The notes below the pieces were generated by a model. That model ran no database searches. It was given only the letters and a program-made list of their open reading frames with translations, and was not told the DNA's origin. From positions 1 through 12,231 of the forward strand of contig QKDG01000011.1 of assembly GCA_003246805.1 (NCBI GenBank): a stretch of DNA of 12,231 nucleotides, read 5' to 3'. The translations under genes and the position numbers were made by a program. This DNA is from Clostridia bacterium (lineage in GTDB: Bacteria > Bacillota > Clostridia > Oscillospirales > Ruminococcaceae). Shown here one piece after another: positions 1 through 6,507 of this stretch (within the stretch, counting starts at the first letter, position 1; each line of letters begins with the position of its first letter).

Positions 1-980
1 GCACGCTCTACTGAATTTCTGCAATTATAAAGACGTTCAAGAGAAGCTTTGCATGCTTCAATAAGCTCAAGACTATAATTTATCGGCGTGCGATAATGTG
101 CCTGAATCATAAGGTATCTGATTGGCTCATATCCATATTTTTCGGCAACATCACGCGTTGTAAAGAAATTCCCTGCCGACTTTGACATTTTCTTGTTATC
201 AATATTGATATAGCCGTTATGCATCCAGTAATTTGCAAGAGGTGATTCTGTTGCACATTCGCTTTGCGCAATCTCATTTTCGTGGTGTGGGAATATCAAA
301 TCCTGCCCGCCACAATGGATATCAATAGTGTTGCCGATGTGATATCTTGACATAGCAGAGCATTCAATATGCCAGCCTGGCCTTCCCTTTCCCCATGGTG
401 ATTCCCAGAAAGGCTCGCCTGGCTTTGCTGACTTCCACAAAGCAAAATCAAGAGCATCTTCTTTTATATCGTTTACATCTATTCTTGCACCCGCCTGCAA
501 ATCTTCAATTGGCATTTTTGATAGCTTGCCGTATTCCTCAAACTTATTTGTTCTGAAATAGACATCGCCGTTGACTTCATAAGCATAGCCTTTTTCAACA
601 AGAGTTTTAACGATATCAATGATAATATCCATGCTTTCTGTAACCTTTGGATGAATTGTTGCAGGAAGAACATTCAGCCCCTTGGCATCCTTTTTATATT
701 CCGCAATATATTTTTCACTGATTTCAGCGGGAGAAACACCCTCTTCATTTGCACGACGAATTATTTTATCATCAACATCTGTGAAATTTTGTACATATTT
801 AACCTGATAGCCTTTGTATTCAAGATATCTTCTTAAAACGTCAAAAACACAAATAGGCCTTGCATTCCCGATATGAATATAGTTATAAACTGTCGGTCCA
901 CAGGCATATATACTTACCTTGCCCGGCTCAATTGTTTTAAGCTCTTCCTTTTGTCTTGTAATAGTGTTGTAGATTTTCAT
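1..980 (-). CDS. cysS: Cysteinyl-tRNA synthetase, C-terminus cut by window edge
   Basis: Class I aminoacyl-tRNA synthetase that charges tRNA-Cys with cysteine in the cytoplasm. About 326 N-terminal codons are present and the rest runs off the window. Visible family marks are the HIGH-like HIGNA at residues 36-40, the KMSKS loop at 264-268, and the expected zinc ligands C27, C207, H232 and E236. The segment PGWHIECSAM (201-210) followed by GGQDLIFPHHENE is typical of CysRS. The ATG at 980 has a strong ribosome site, AAGGGGG, five bases upstream. It is the second gene after cysE, 47 bases downstream, and so probably falls under the same cysteine T-box. The missing part should hold the tRNA-binding helical bundle. 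Identity is essentially certain; only the end is unseen. Confidence 0.97.
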   Translation of the reverse strand, partial: MKIYNTITRQKEELKTIEPGKVSIYACGPTVYNYIHIGNARPICVFDVLRRYLEYKGYQVKYVQNFTDVDDKIIRRANEEGVSPAEISEKYIAEYKKDAKGLNVLPATIHPKVTESMDIIIDIVKTLVEKGYAYEVNGDVYFRTNKFEEYGKLSKMPIEDLQAGARIDVNDIKEDALDFALWKSAKPGEPFWESPWGKGRPGWHIECSAMSRYHIGNTIDIHCGGQDLIFPHHENEIAQSECATESPLANYWMHNGYINIDNKKMSKSAGNFFTTRDVAEKYGYEPIRYLMIQAHYRTPINYSLELIEACKASLERLYNCRNSVER

Positions 981-1003
981 TTTATCCCCCTTGAAATAGC
1001 ATA

Positions 1004-1021
1004 GGGCAGAAAAACCTGCCC
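1004..1021 (-). other. Intercistronic hairpin between cysE and cysS
   Basis: A perfect 6-bp GC-rich inverted repeat, GGGCAG / CTGCCC, with a 6-base loop (GTTTTT on the minus strand) sits seven bases after the cysE stop. On the minus strand it is followed by TATGCTATTTC rather than a run of T, so it does not look like an intrinsic terminator for cysE. It could be an RNA-processing or stability element that sets the cysE:cysS ratio. That role is inference. Confidence 0.5.
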
Positions 1022-1027
1022 CTTTTA

Positions 1028-1654
1028 TTATTTGTTAAGCTGTTTTTCGAGCTTTTCAATTCTTTGAAGATGCCTGCAAAGCTCCTGCGCAACAGGGTCA
1101 GGAATGTGAATCTGGTCTAAATCCTGGCATATTTTTACCCCGCCTTGCTTTACAATTCTTGCAGGAACACCGACTGCTGTTGAGTTCTCGGGAACTTCTT
1201 CAAGCACGACAGCGTTTGCCGCAATTTTTGCATTATCACCAACTTTAAAAGGCCCTAAAACCCTTGCACCAGCACCTATCATTACGTTGTTACCAAGAGT
1301 AGGGTGGCGTTTGCCCTTGTCTTTTCCTGTTCCTCCAAGAGTTACCCCCTGATATATAAGGCAGTTATCCCCTATCTCGGTGGTTTCACCGATAACGACC
1401 CCCATGCCATGGTCGATAAACAAGCCCTTGCCTATTTTTGCACCAGGATGAATTTCTATCCCTGTGAAAAATCTTGATATTTGTGAAATAATCCTCGCTA
1501 TTGTGAATAGCTTGTTTTTATAGCAAAAATGAGCAACCCTGTGCGCCAAAACTGCATGAAGCCCTGAATAAGTCAGTAAAATTTCAAAGGCACTGCGTGC
1601 TGCAGGGTCTTTCTCCTTTATAAGCTTAATTTCCTGCTTTATTGATTCAAACAT
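1028..1654 (-). CDS. cysE: Serine O-acetyltransferase
   Basis: Transfers acetyl from acetyl-CoA to L-serine to give O-acetylserine, the precursor for cysteine synthase. The 208-residue protein has an N-terminal helical region (about 1-65) and then a left-handed beta-helix of hexapeptide repeats (about 66-165). Active-site signatures are D81-H82 in DHGMGVVIGE and H117 in GKRHPTLG, with GGTGKDKGKRHPT as the usual loop. The C-terminal tail is short and ends in a charged helix. The start at 1654 is chosen over a longer in-frame start at 1702 because the longer version would translate the T-box terminator hairpin, and the 1654 ATG has AAAGGGGG six bases upstream. It is the first gene after the cysteine T-box leader and is followed by cysS, fitting joint control of cysteine supply and tRNA-Cys charging. 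Length is in the normal range for the short Firmicute form. Confidence 0.96.
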   Translation of the reverse strand: MFESIKQEIKLIKEKDPAARSAFEILLTYSGLHAVLAHRVAHFCYKNKLFTIARIISQISRFFTGIEIHPGAKIGKGLFIDHGMGVVIGETTEIGDNCLIYQGVTLGGTGKDKGKRHPTLGNNVMIGAGARVLGPFKVGDNAKIAANAVVLEEVPENSTAVGVPARIVKQGGVKICQDLDQIHIPDPVAQELCRHLQRIEKLEKQLNK

Positions 1655-1670
1655 ATTATACCCCCTTTTT

Positions 1671-1707
1671 AAAAATAAAAATCCCCCTTGGGAAAAACCC
1701 AAGGAGG
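1671..1707 (-). terminator. T-box intrinsic terminator
   Basis: On the minus strand, CCTCCTTGGG - TTTTT - CCCAAGGGGG forms a 10-bp stem with one G-U wobble, followed by ATTTTTATTTTT. Its 5' arm contains CTCC, which also pairs in the antiterminator, so the two structures exclude each other. It lies between the T-box motif and the cysE ribosome site. It also appears to be the only terminator downstream of pgsA. Confidence 0.93.
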
Positions 1708-1896
1708 CAGTTATACACTACGGTTCCACTCCGATTTATTACTCAAAGCCCTTAACGTGAGCAAACGCAAACGGATACTTTATTCCCCGCTTGTGCTGGC
1801 AGGTGCACTTCATACAAAAACCTTTATGCCGTTCACACCTTGCCGGCATTCTCTGAAAAAAGGTTTGTTCATATTACTCTACCTGTTACGCATTTA
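1676..1896 (-). ncRNA. Cysteine-specific T-box leader of cysE-cysS
   Basis: Untranslated leader that binds uncharged tRNA-Cys and then favours antitermination. Stem I is closed by CAGGT (1881-1885) with ACCTG (1800-1804). It carries the AGAGTA internal-loop strand opposite ATGAA, a long helix ACAAACCTTT/AAAGGTTTTTGT, the AGAGA bulge, and the distal loop hairpin ATGCCG/CGGCAT around GCAAGGTGTGAA (1826-1850). The specifier codon is TGC (Cys) at 1805-1807, followed by the usual A. Stem II is CAAGCGG/CCGTTTG. The T-box motif TGGAACCGT is at 1720-1728: its UGGA would pair with the UCCA 3' end of tRNA-Cys, whose discriminator base is U. Antiterminator GGAG (1729-1732) pairs with CTCC (1703-1706), the latter also needed by the terminator. 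Identity of the downstream genes agrees with the specifier. Stem boundaries are by eye. Confidence 0.95.
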
Positions 1897-1900
1897 ATAT

Positions 1901-1939
1901 ATTATATGTTATATTATCATAATATTTTACTAAAATCAA
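1901..1939 (-). promoter_or_regulatory. Candidate promoter(s) for the T-box cysE-cysS transcript
   Basis: Two possible sigma-A arrangements overlap here. TTGATT (1934-1939) is followed after 17 bases by TAATAT (1911-1916). A perfect -10 TATAAT lies at 1901-1906 but with only a poor -35 (TAAAAT) 17 bases upstream. Either would start transcription shortly before stem I of the T-box. The region is very AT-rich, so the exact choice is uncertain. Confidence 0.55.
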
Positions 1940-1942
1940 TAC

Positions 1943-2509
1943 CTATTTTTTAGGGTCGATAAAGCTGCGGTAATCCCATAGATACTGAATACCTGAAATT
2001 GCAGTGAGAACTGTCGCAATCCATATAAGTATTGTATCAATCAAATATACGCTAAATGGTATTGCTATACCTATATCAACAAGCCCTTGCAGCATCAGAA
2101 TTATCACAATGGCAATCATTGTGAAAGCTGTTTTTAACTTTCCCATAAAACCGGCAGCGATAACCTTTCCGCCTGTTTTGTTTGCAACAAGCCTTAAAGA
2201 TGTAACCATAAACTCCCTTGTCAGGATTATTATTACAGGAATGCTTGTGACAAACCCAAGCTCAACAAATGCAACAATCGCAGCCATAACAAGCGCTTTA
2301 TCTGCAAGCGGGTCCAAAAACTTGCCAAAGTCGGTAATCATATTATACTTTCTTGCGATTTTCCCATCAAGGGCATCAGTAGCAGATGCCAAAGCAAATA
2401 TCGCAAGTGCTATCAGATAATTCGCAGGGATTTCCTTAAAAAACAGTGCAAATAGAAAAACAGGTATAAGCAAAACCCTTATTATCGTGAGCTTATTAGC
2501 TAAATTCAT
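1943..2509 (-). CDS. pgsA: CDP-diacylglycerol-glycerol-3-phosphate 3-phosphatidyltransferase
   Basis: Integral membrane enzyme that makes phosphatidylglycerophosphate from CDP-diacylglycerol and glycerol-3-phosphate, the committed step to phosphatidylglycerol. The CDP-alcohol phosphotransferase signature D-x2-D-G-x2-A-R-x8-G-x3-D-x3-D is complete (D45, D48, G49, A52, R53, G62, D66, D70). Several hydrophobic segments follow, consistent with about six membrane helices in 188 residues. I start at the ATG at 2509 (MNLANKLTIIRVLL, the usual N-terminus for the family), which has GGGGAAG six bases upstream. A TTG at 2524 would overlap that ribosome site and add five unconserved residues. The start overlaps the end of rimO by 14 bases, suggesting translational coupling. 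It is the last gene of the recA-containing run. PgsA rather than cardiolipin synthase or PssA is favoured by the N-terminus and the rimO neighbour. Confidence 0.93.
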   Translation of the reverse strand: MNLANKLTIIRVLLIPVFLFALFFKEIPANYLIALAIFALASATDALDGKIARKYNMITDFGKFLDPLADKALVMAAIVAFVELGFVTSIPVIIILTREFMVTSLRLVANKTGGKVIAAGFMGKLKTAFTMIAIVIILMLQGLVDIGIAIPFSVYLIDTILIWIATVLTAISGIQYLWDYRSFIDPKK

Positions 2510-3833
2510 CCAAAACTTCCCCAATCAAATCATAGTCAAGAGTATTTACAATTTTAACCTCTGCAAACTGCCCGATTGAAAGCTTGTTATTGCTTGTAAA
2601 GAAAATTTTGCCGTCAATTTCCGGCGCATCGGCATAACTTCTCCCAAAAAAGCATTCGGCATATCTGTCAAACCCTTCGGTAACAACTTCAAGCTGTTTG
2701 CCTATCATTTCCTGATTTTTAATGTCACAAATTCTCAGCTGTTCTTCCATGATAATATCTGCACGATGCTGACGTATCTCAATATCAATCTGGTCGGGAT
2801 ATTCTGCTGCCACTGTGCCTTCCTCGGCTGAATATGCAAAACAACCAAGCCTGTCAAACTTTGTTTTTGATACAAACTCTGCAAGCTGTTCAAACTGCTC
2901 GTCTGTTTCGCCGGGGAATCCTGTGATAAGAGTTGTTCTCAAAACAATACCAGGAATTTTTTCCCTGAGCTTATTTATAAGGTTAGTCAGGCTTTCTTCG
3001 TCGCCTGGTCTGTTCATTCTGCTTAAAATATCCTTGTTGACGTGCTGTATAGGAAGGTCAAGATATTTTACCACCTTATCTTCACTTGCTATAACCTCTA
3101 TAAGCTCATCTGTTATTCTCTCGGGATAGCAATAAAGAATTCTTATCCATTTCAAGCCGTCAATTTTTGATAGCATCGTCAACAATTCAGGAAGATGAGA
3201 TTTGCCATATAAATCTTCGCCATAGCGGGTGGTGTCCTGTGCGACAAGGATAAGCTCCCTCACTCCATTTTTGGCAAGCCATTTTGCCTCATCAAATATG
3301 CTCTCTTTTGTTCGGCTCCTGTATCTTCCCCTTATTGAAGGAATAGCACAATATGTGCAGCAATTATCGCAACCCTCAGAAATTTTTATATAAGCATAAA
3401 ATGGGGTAGTTGAAACAATTCTTTTTGCATCAATATCAAGTCTTGATTTTTCACCAAATTTCTCAACCTGTTCGCCACCAAGTGATTCTCTTATTACCTG
3501 AGAAATATCTGAATTACAACCGATACCCACAACAGCGCTTGCCTCAGGGATTTCCTTTAAAATATCCTCCCTATAACGCTCTGCAAGGCAGCCTGTCACG
3601 ATTACACTTTTTATTCTACCCTCTGCTTTAAGAACACAAAATTCAAGAATTGTTTCAATTGATTCCTGCTTTGCTGATTCGATAAAGCCACAGGTGTTTA
3701 TCAAAACAACATCGGCAAGTGCTGCATCTGCAACAATTTCAAATTCATCTTCTCTTAGTCTGTATAAAATCTGTTCTGCGTCAACCTGGTTTTTAGGGCA
3801 CCCAAGGGAAACCATCCCTACTCTTATACTCAT
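2496..3833 (-). CDS. rimO: Ribosomal protein uS12 methylthiotransferase
   Basis: Radical-SAM enzyme that methylthiolates a conserved aspartate of ribosomal protein S12. At 445 residues it has the three family domains in order: N-terminal MTTase domain with cluster cysteines C12 (GCPKN), C48 (NTCGF) and C82 (TGCL); the radical-SAM core with C155-x3-C159-x2-C162 in ISEGCDNCCTYCAIPSIRGR; and a C-terminal TRAM domain (about 375-445). The paralog MiaB shares this architecture, but the opening SLGCPKNQVDAE and the pgsA neighbour favour RimO. The start ATG at 3833 overlaps the recX stop as TAATG, so translation is probably coupled. The end overlaps pgsA. Nothing looks truncated. Confidence 0.95.
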   Translation of the reverse strand: MSIRVGMVSLGCPKNQVDAEQILYRLREDEFEIVADAALADVVLINTCGFIESAKQESIETILEFCVLKAEGRIKSVIVTGCLAERYREDILKEIPEASAVVGIGCNSDISQVIRESLGGEQVEKFGEKSRLDIDAKRIVSTTPFYAYIKISEGCDNCCTYCAIPSIRGRYRSRTKESIFDEAKWLAKNGVRELILVAQDTTRYGEDLYGKSHLPELLTMLSKIDGLKWIRILYCYPERITDELIEVIASEDKVVKYLDLPIQHVNKDILSRMNRPGDEESLTNLINKLREKIPGIVLRTTLITGFPGETDEQFEQLAEFVSKTKFDRLGCFAYSAEEGTVAAEYPDQIDIEIRQHRADIIMEEQLRICDIKNQEMIGKQLEVVTEGFDRYAECFFGRSYADAPEIDGKIFFTSNNKLSIGQFAEVKIVNTLDYDLIGEVLDEFS

Positions 3834-4456
3834 TAATAAACAACCTCATCCAAATAATTTTTTATAACTTCACGCACATCAGAATAGTTGTATCCTTTTC
3901 TTACAAGGGCATTGAATACTTTTTTAGCTCCCTTTTCGTCGGTAAGATATCGTGCGTATTTTTTTTCAACAAGTTCTGTCAGTCTTTCTATCGTGTCTTC
4001 TTCATATAATTCTAAAACTTCGTCAATAATCTCTTTGTCAAGCCCTTTTTGCTGCATTTCATAAATAGCCTTGAATTTGCCTGCCTTTTTAACTTCAAAA
4101 AGCTGCCTTGCAAACTTCTCGGCATATTTTTTATCATCAATCAACCCTAATTCACACATTTTTTCCATAACAGCATCGCAGACATCCTCGCTGTAATTCT
4201 TTAATAGCTTGTCATAAAGCTCTTTATAAGAATAATCACGATAATCAAAAAGATAAAAAGCACGTTCCTTTGCACGCCTGTAATCGTTTTGAAAAATAAT
4301 GTCATCAAGTGCTTCTTCGGGAATAGTCATATCTTCTTTAAGGTGATATTCAGAAATTATCGATGAATGAAGATAGATTTTGTCATCTTCAAAGGCAACA
4401 CAATATGTTTTGCCTTTATATTTTTCGATGCTTATAATTCTTTTAACTTCTGCCAT
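3833..4456 (-). CDS. recX: RecA regulatory protein RecX
   Basis: Small helical protein that modulates RecA filament growth and activity. The 207-residue product has an N-terminal region of about 55 residues, then the repeated three-helix pattern of the RecX family: RAKERAFYLFDYRDYSYKEL (61-80), the second-helix segment with CELGLIDDKKYAEKFARQ (101-118), and a third repeat ending RKGYNYSDVREVI (186-198). The long N-terminal region is usual in Firmicute forms. I start at ATG 4456 (MAEVKRIIS), four bases after the recA stop; longer in-frame starts exist inside the recA 3' end, including one at 4471. No good ribosome site is visible for any of them, so re-initiation after recA is likely. Direct linkage to recA supports the name. 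Confidence 0.93.
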   Translation of the reverse strand: MAEVKRIISIEKYKGKTYCVAFEDDKIYLHSSIISEYHLKEDMTIPEEALDDIIFQNDYRRAKERAFYLFDYRDYSYKELYDKLLKNYSEDVCDAVMEKMCELGLIDDKKYAEKFARQLFEVKKAGKFKAIYEMQQKGLDKEIIDEVLELYEEDTIERLTELVEKKYARYLTDEKGAKKVFNALVRKGYNYSDVREVIKNYLDEVVY

Positions 4457-4460
4457 TGCG

Positions 4461-5618
4461 TTATTTATCATCAGAAGGAGTAAATTCTTCAAAATCGTCA
4501 TCAGCATCAACAGTTACGTTGACTTTTTTCGCTGCTTTTAGTTCTGCTTCCTTTTTACTCTTTTTTGAAACCAAAACGATATCATCAGCACCTGCACGTA
4601 TTTTAGCCTCGATTTCCTCAGCAATGTCAGGATTGTCAATAAGGAAATTCTTAGCGTTATCCTTACCCTGCCCAAGCTTCATATCATTATAACTGTACCA
4701 TGCCCCGCCCTTTTTAACAATATTCAGCTCGGCACCAAGGTCAATAAGCTCACCCTCATGCGATATGCCTTTTCCATACATAATGTCAAACTCGCATTCT
4801 TTAAACGGGGGAGCAACCTTGTTTTTTACAACCTTGCATTTTGTGCGGTTTCCTACTATCTCGGCGCCATTCTTCAATGCCTCACCACGTCTTACTTCTA
4901 TTCTTACAGATGAATAGAATTTTAATGCACGTCCACCAGGAGTTGTTTCAGGATTACCATAGGTAACACCGATTTTTTCTCGTACCTGATTTATAAAAAT
5001 AGCAACACAGTTTGTTTTTGAGATTGATGATGTTAATTTTCTCATAGCCTGTGACATCAAGCGTGCAAGCTGACCAACGTGGTTATCGCCCATTTCGCCG
5101 TCAATTTCCGCCTTTGTCGTCATAGCAGCAACAGAGTCTATTACAATAATATCGATTGCCCCTGAACGCACAAGAGCCTCAGCAATTTCGAGAGCCTGCT
5201 CACCAGAATCAGGCTGTGAAACAAGCAGACTATTAATATCAACACCCAGATTTGCAGCATAAACAGGGTCAAGAGCATGTTCAACGTCAACAAAAGCTAC
5301 TTCTCCCCCACGTTTTTGCGCCTGTGCTATTATCTGCAAGGAAACAGTTGTTTTTCCTGAGCTTTCAGGTCCATATATTTCAATAATTCTACCGCGTGGA
5401 ACGCCACCAATGCCAAGCGCCATGTCAAGTGATAATGAGCCAGTAGGAATAACATCAACTTTAAGTTTTGGTGCTTGCCCAAGCTTCATTACAGCGCCTG
5501 CACCATAGTTTTTTTCAATCTGTGCTATTGCGGTTTCAAGGGCCTTCTGCTTTTCTTCATTTGAAAGACCTGTTGCTATTTTTTTTACCTCAGGTGCTTT
5601 TTTCTTATCTACTGCCAT
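4461..5618 (-). CDS. recA: Recombinase RecA
   Basis: DNA strand-exchange ATPase of homologous recombination, also co-protease for LexA in the SOS response. The full-length 385-residue protein shows Walker A GPESSGKT (83-90), Walker B with IIVIDS (157-162), and the DNA-binding loop region INQVREKIGVTYGNPETTPGG around 209-229 ending with ALKFYSS. It ends in an acidic tail (DADDDFEEF, 371-379). About 14 residues precede the conserved first helix, a modest N-terminal extension. The ATG at 5618 has GGAGGG six bases upstream. It lies 34 bases after prmC and four bases before recX. A candidate promoter sits inside prmC (5681-5710). No CGAAC-N4-GTTCG-like SOS box is visible in the gap or in the last 100 bases of prmC. 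Confidence 0.99.
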   Translation of the reverse strand: MAVDKKKAPEVKKIATGLSNEEKQKALETAIAQIEKNYGAGAVMKLGQAPKLKVDVIPTGSLSLDMALGIGGVPRGRIIEIYGPESSGKTTVSLQIIAQAQKRGGEVAFVDVEHALDPVYAANLGVDINSLLVSQPDSGEQALEIAEALVRSGAIDIIVIDSVAAMTTKAEIDGEMGDNHVGQLARLMSQAMRKLTSSISKTNCVAIFINQVREKIGVTYGNPETTPGGRALKFYSSVRIEVRRGEALKNGAEIVGNRTKCKVVKNKVAPPFKECEFDIMYGKGISHEGELIDLGAELNIVKKGGAWYSYNDMKLGQGKDNAKNFLIDNPDIAEEIEAKIRAGADDIVLVSKKSKKEAELKAAKKVNVTVDADDDFEEFTPSDDK

Positions 5619-5652
5619 TTATAACCCTCCAAATTTATGTATTTTGATTAAT

Positions 5653-6507
5653 TTACTTTCTAATACCAGATACTACTCTGATTATACCACATAAATCCTC
5701 TTTAAAGCAAATATTTTCAAAGCCGTTATCTTCCAGGATAAGCTTAATATCATTATGCTGATTTATGCCACATTCAAAGGCTATCATTCCACCTTTTTTA
5801 AGGCAAATTTTCCATAATCGTGTGATTTCTTTATAAAAATACACGCCGTTATCTTCTGCAAATAAAGCCATCTCAGGCTCAAATGATACTTCTCTCTGCA
5901 ATTGATTCATATCATTTTCATTAAGATACGGCGGATTGGATACTATCAAATCAATATTTTTATATAAGCCTGCGGTTGCCATATCAAGAACGTTTCCTTT
6001 AAAGAGTGTCACATCCGAATCATTGCTGACGATATTTTGATTAAGATAAAAAATAGCATCATCAGATAATTCAACTGCATGGATTTTTGCATTGGCAATA
6101 TTCTTATCAAGTGCTATCGCAATGCAACCACTTCCACTGCAAAGGTCAATAATTTCAGGATTATACTTATCTTTTATATAGTCAAGGACAGCCTCAACCA
6201 AAGCCTCAGTGTCCTGCCGTGGGATAAGCACACCCTTGCCGACTTTAAAAGCAAGCCCAAAAAATTCCCATTCGCCAATAATGTATTGAAGAGGTTCACC
6301 GTCAAGTCGCCTGCTGATATATTCATCAAGCTTATTATTCTCATTGTCAGAGAGTTGATTTGCGCCTTTTAAAATAATTTCATTTCTTTTTAAGCCTGTT
6401 GCTTTTTCAACCAGCCACAGGGCTTCATTAGCATAATTTTCAATACCGGCAGCTTTCAATGCTAGCCTCGTTTTATTCAAAACTATTGAAATGGTGGTGC
6501 TTACCAT
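5653..6507 (-). CDS. prmC: Peptide chain release factor N5-glutamine methyltransferase
   Basis: SAM-dependent enzyme that methylates the glutamine of the GGQ motif of RF1/RF2, improving translation termination. The 284-residue protein has the N-terminal helical domain (about 1-75), the family segment GEPLQYIIGEWEFFG (70-84), IPRQDTE (95-101), the SAM loop DLCSGSGCIAIAL (121-133), and the catalytic NPPY tetrad (191-194) followed by the usual acidic LREVSFEPEMALFA-like stretch. The ATG at 6507 overlaps the end of the DUF1385 gene by seven bases and has GAGGAAG five bases upstream, which sits in the DUF1385 coding end. The DUF1385-prmC order is common in Clostridia. Elsewhere prmC is often followed by or near prfA, which is not present here; recA follows instead. 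Confidence 0.96.
   Translation of the reverse strand: MVSTTISIVLNKTRLALKAAGIENYANEALWLVEKATGLKRNEIILKGANQLSDNENNKLDEYISRRLDGEPLQYIIGEWEFFGLAFKVGKGVLIPRQDTEALVEAVLDYIKDKYNPEIIDLCSGSGCIAIALDKNIANAKIHAVELSDDAIFYLNQNIVSNDSDVTLFKGNVLDMATAGLYKNIDLIVSNPPYLNENDMNQLQREVSFEPEMALFAEDNGVYFYKEITRLWKICLKKGGMIAFECGINQHNDIKLILEDNGFENICFKEDLCGIIRVVSGIRK
5681..5710 (-). promoter_or_regulatory. Candidate recA promoter inside prmC
   Basis: The minus strand carries TGGTATAAT (5681-5689), a full extended -10 element (TGn plus perfect TATAAT). A weak -35, TTGCTT (5705-5710), is 18 bases upstream. It lies in the last 20 codons of prmC, where it encodes part of Gly-Ile-Ile-Arg. It would give a leader of roughly 55 bases before recA. 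Extended -10 promoters can work with poor -35 sequences, so this is a plausible independent recA start, but it is unproven. Confidence 0.5.

Noticed and set aside
1655..1660. TATAAT immediately before the cysE start
   Set aside because: As a -10 it would place the start inside the cysE coding sequence and it has no -35; it is simply the spacer between ribosome site and ATG.
1655..1702. Sixteen-residue N-terminal extension of CysE starting at 1702
   Set aside because: It would be translated from the T-box terminator hairpin and has no ribosome site; the ATG at 1654 has a strong one.
1688..1897. Plus-strand open frame of 69 codons
   Set aside because: It runs antisense through the T-box leader, whose RNA structure explains the sequence; there is no ribosome site or family resemblance.
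2004..2420. Plus-strand open frame of 138 codons opposite pgsA
   Set aside because: It is antisense to a complete, well-conserved gene, and its composition is that of a reverse-complement shadow.
2510..2524. TTG start for PgsA five codons upstream
   Set aside because: It overlaps the GGGGAAG ribosome site and adds residues not typical of the family; the ATG at 2509 is better.
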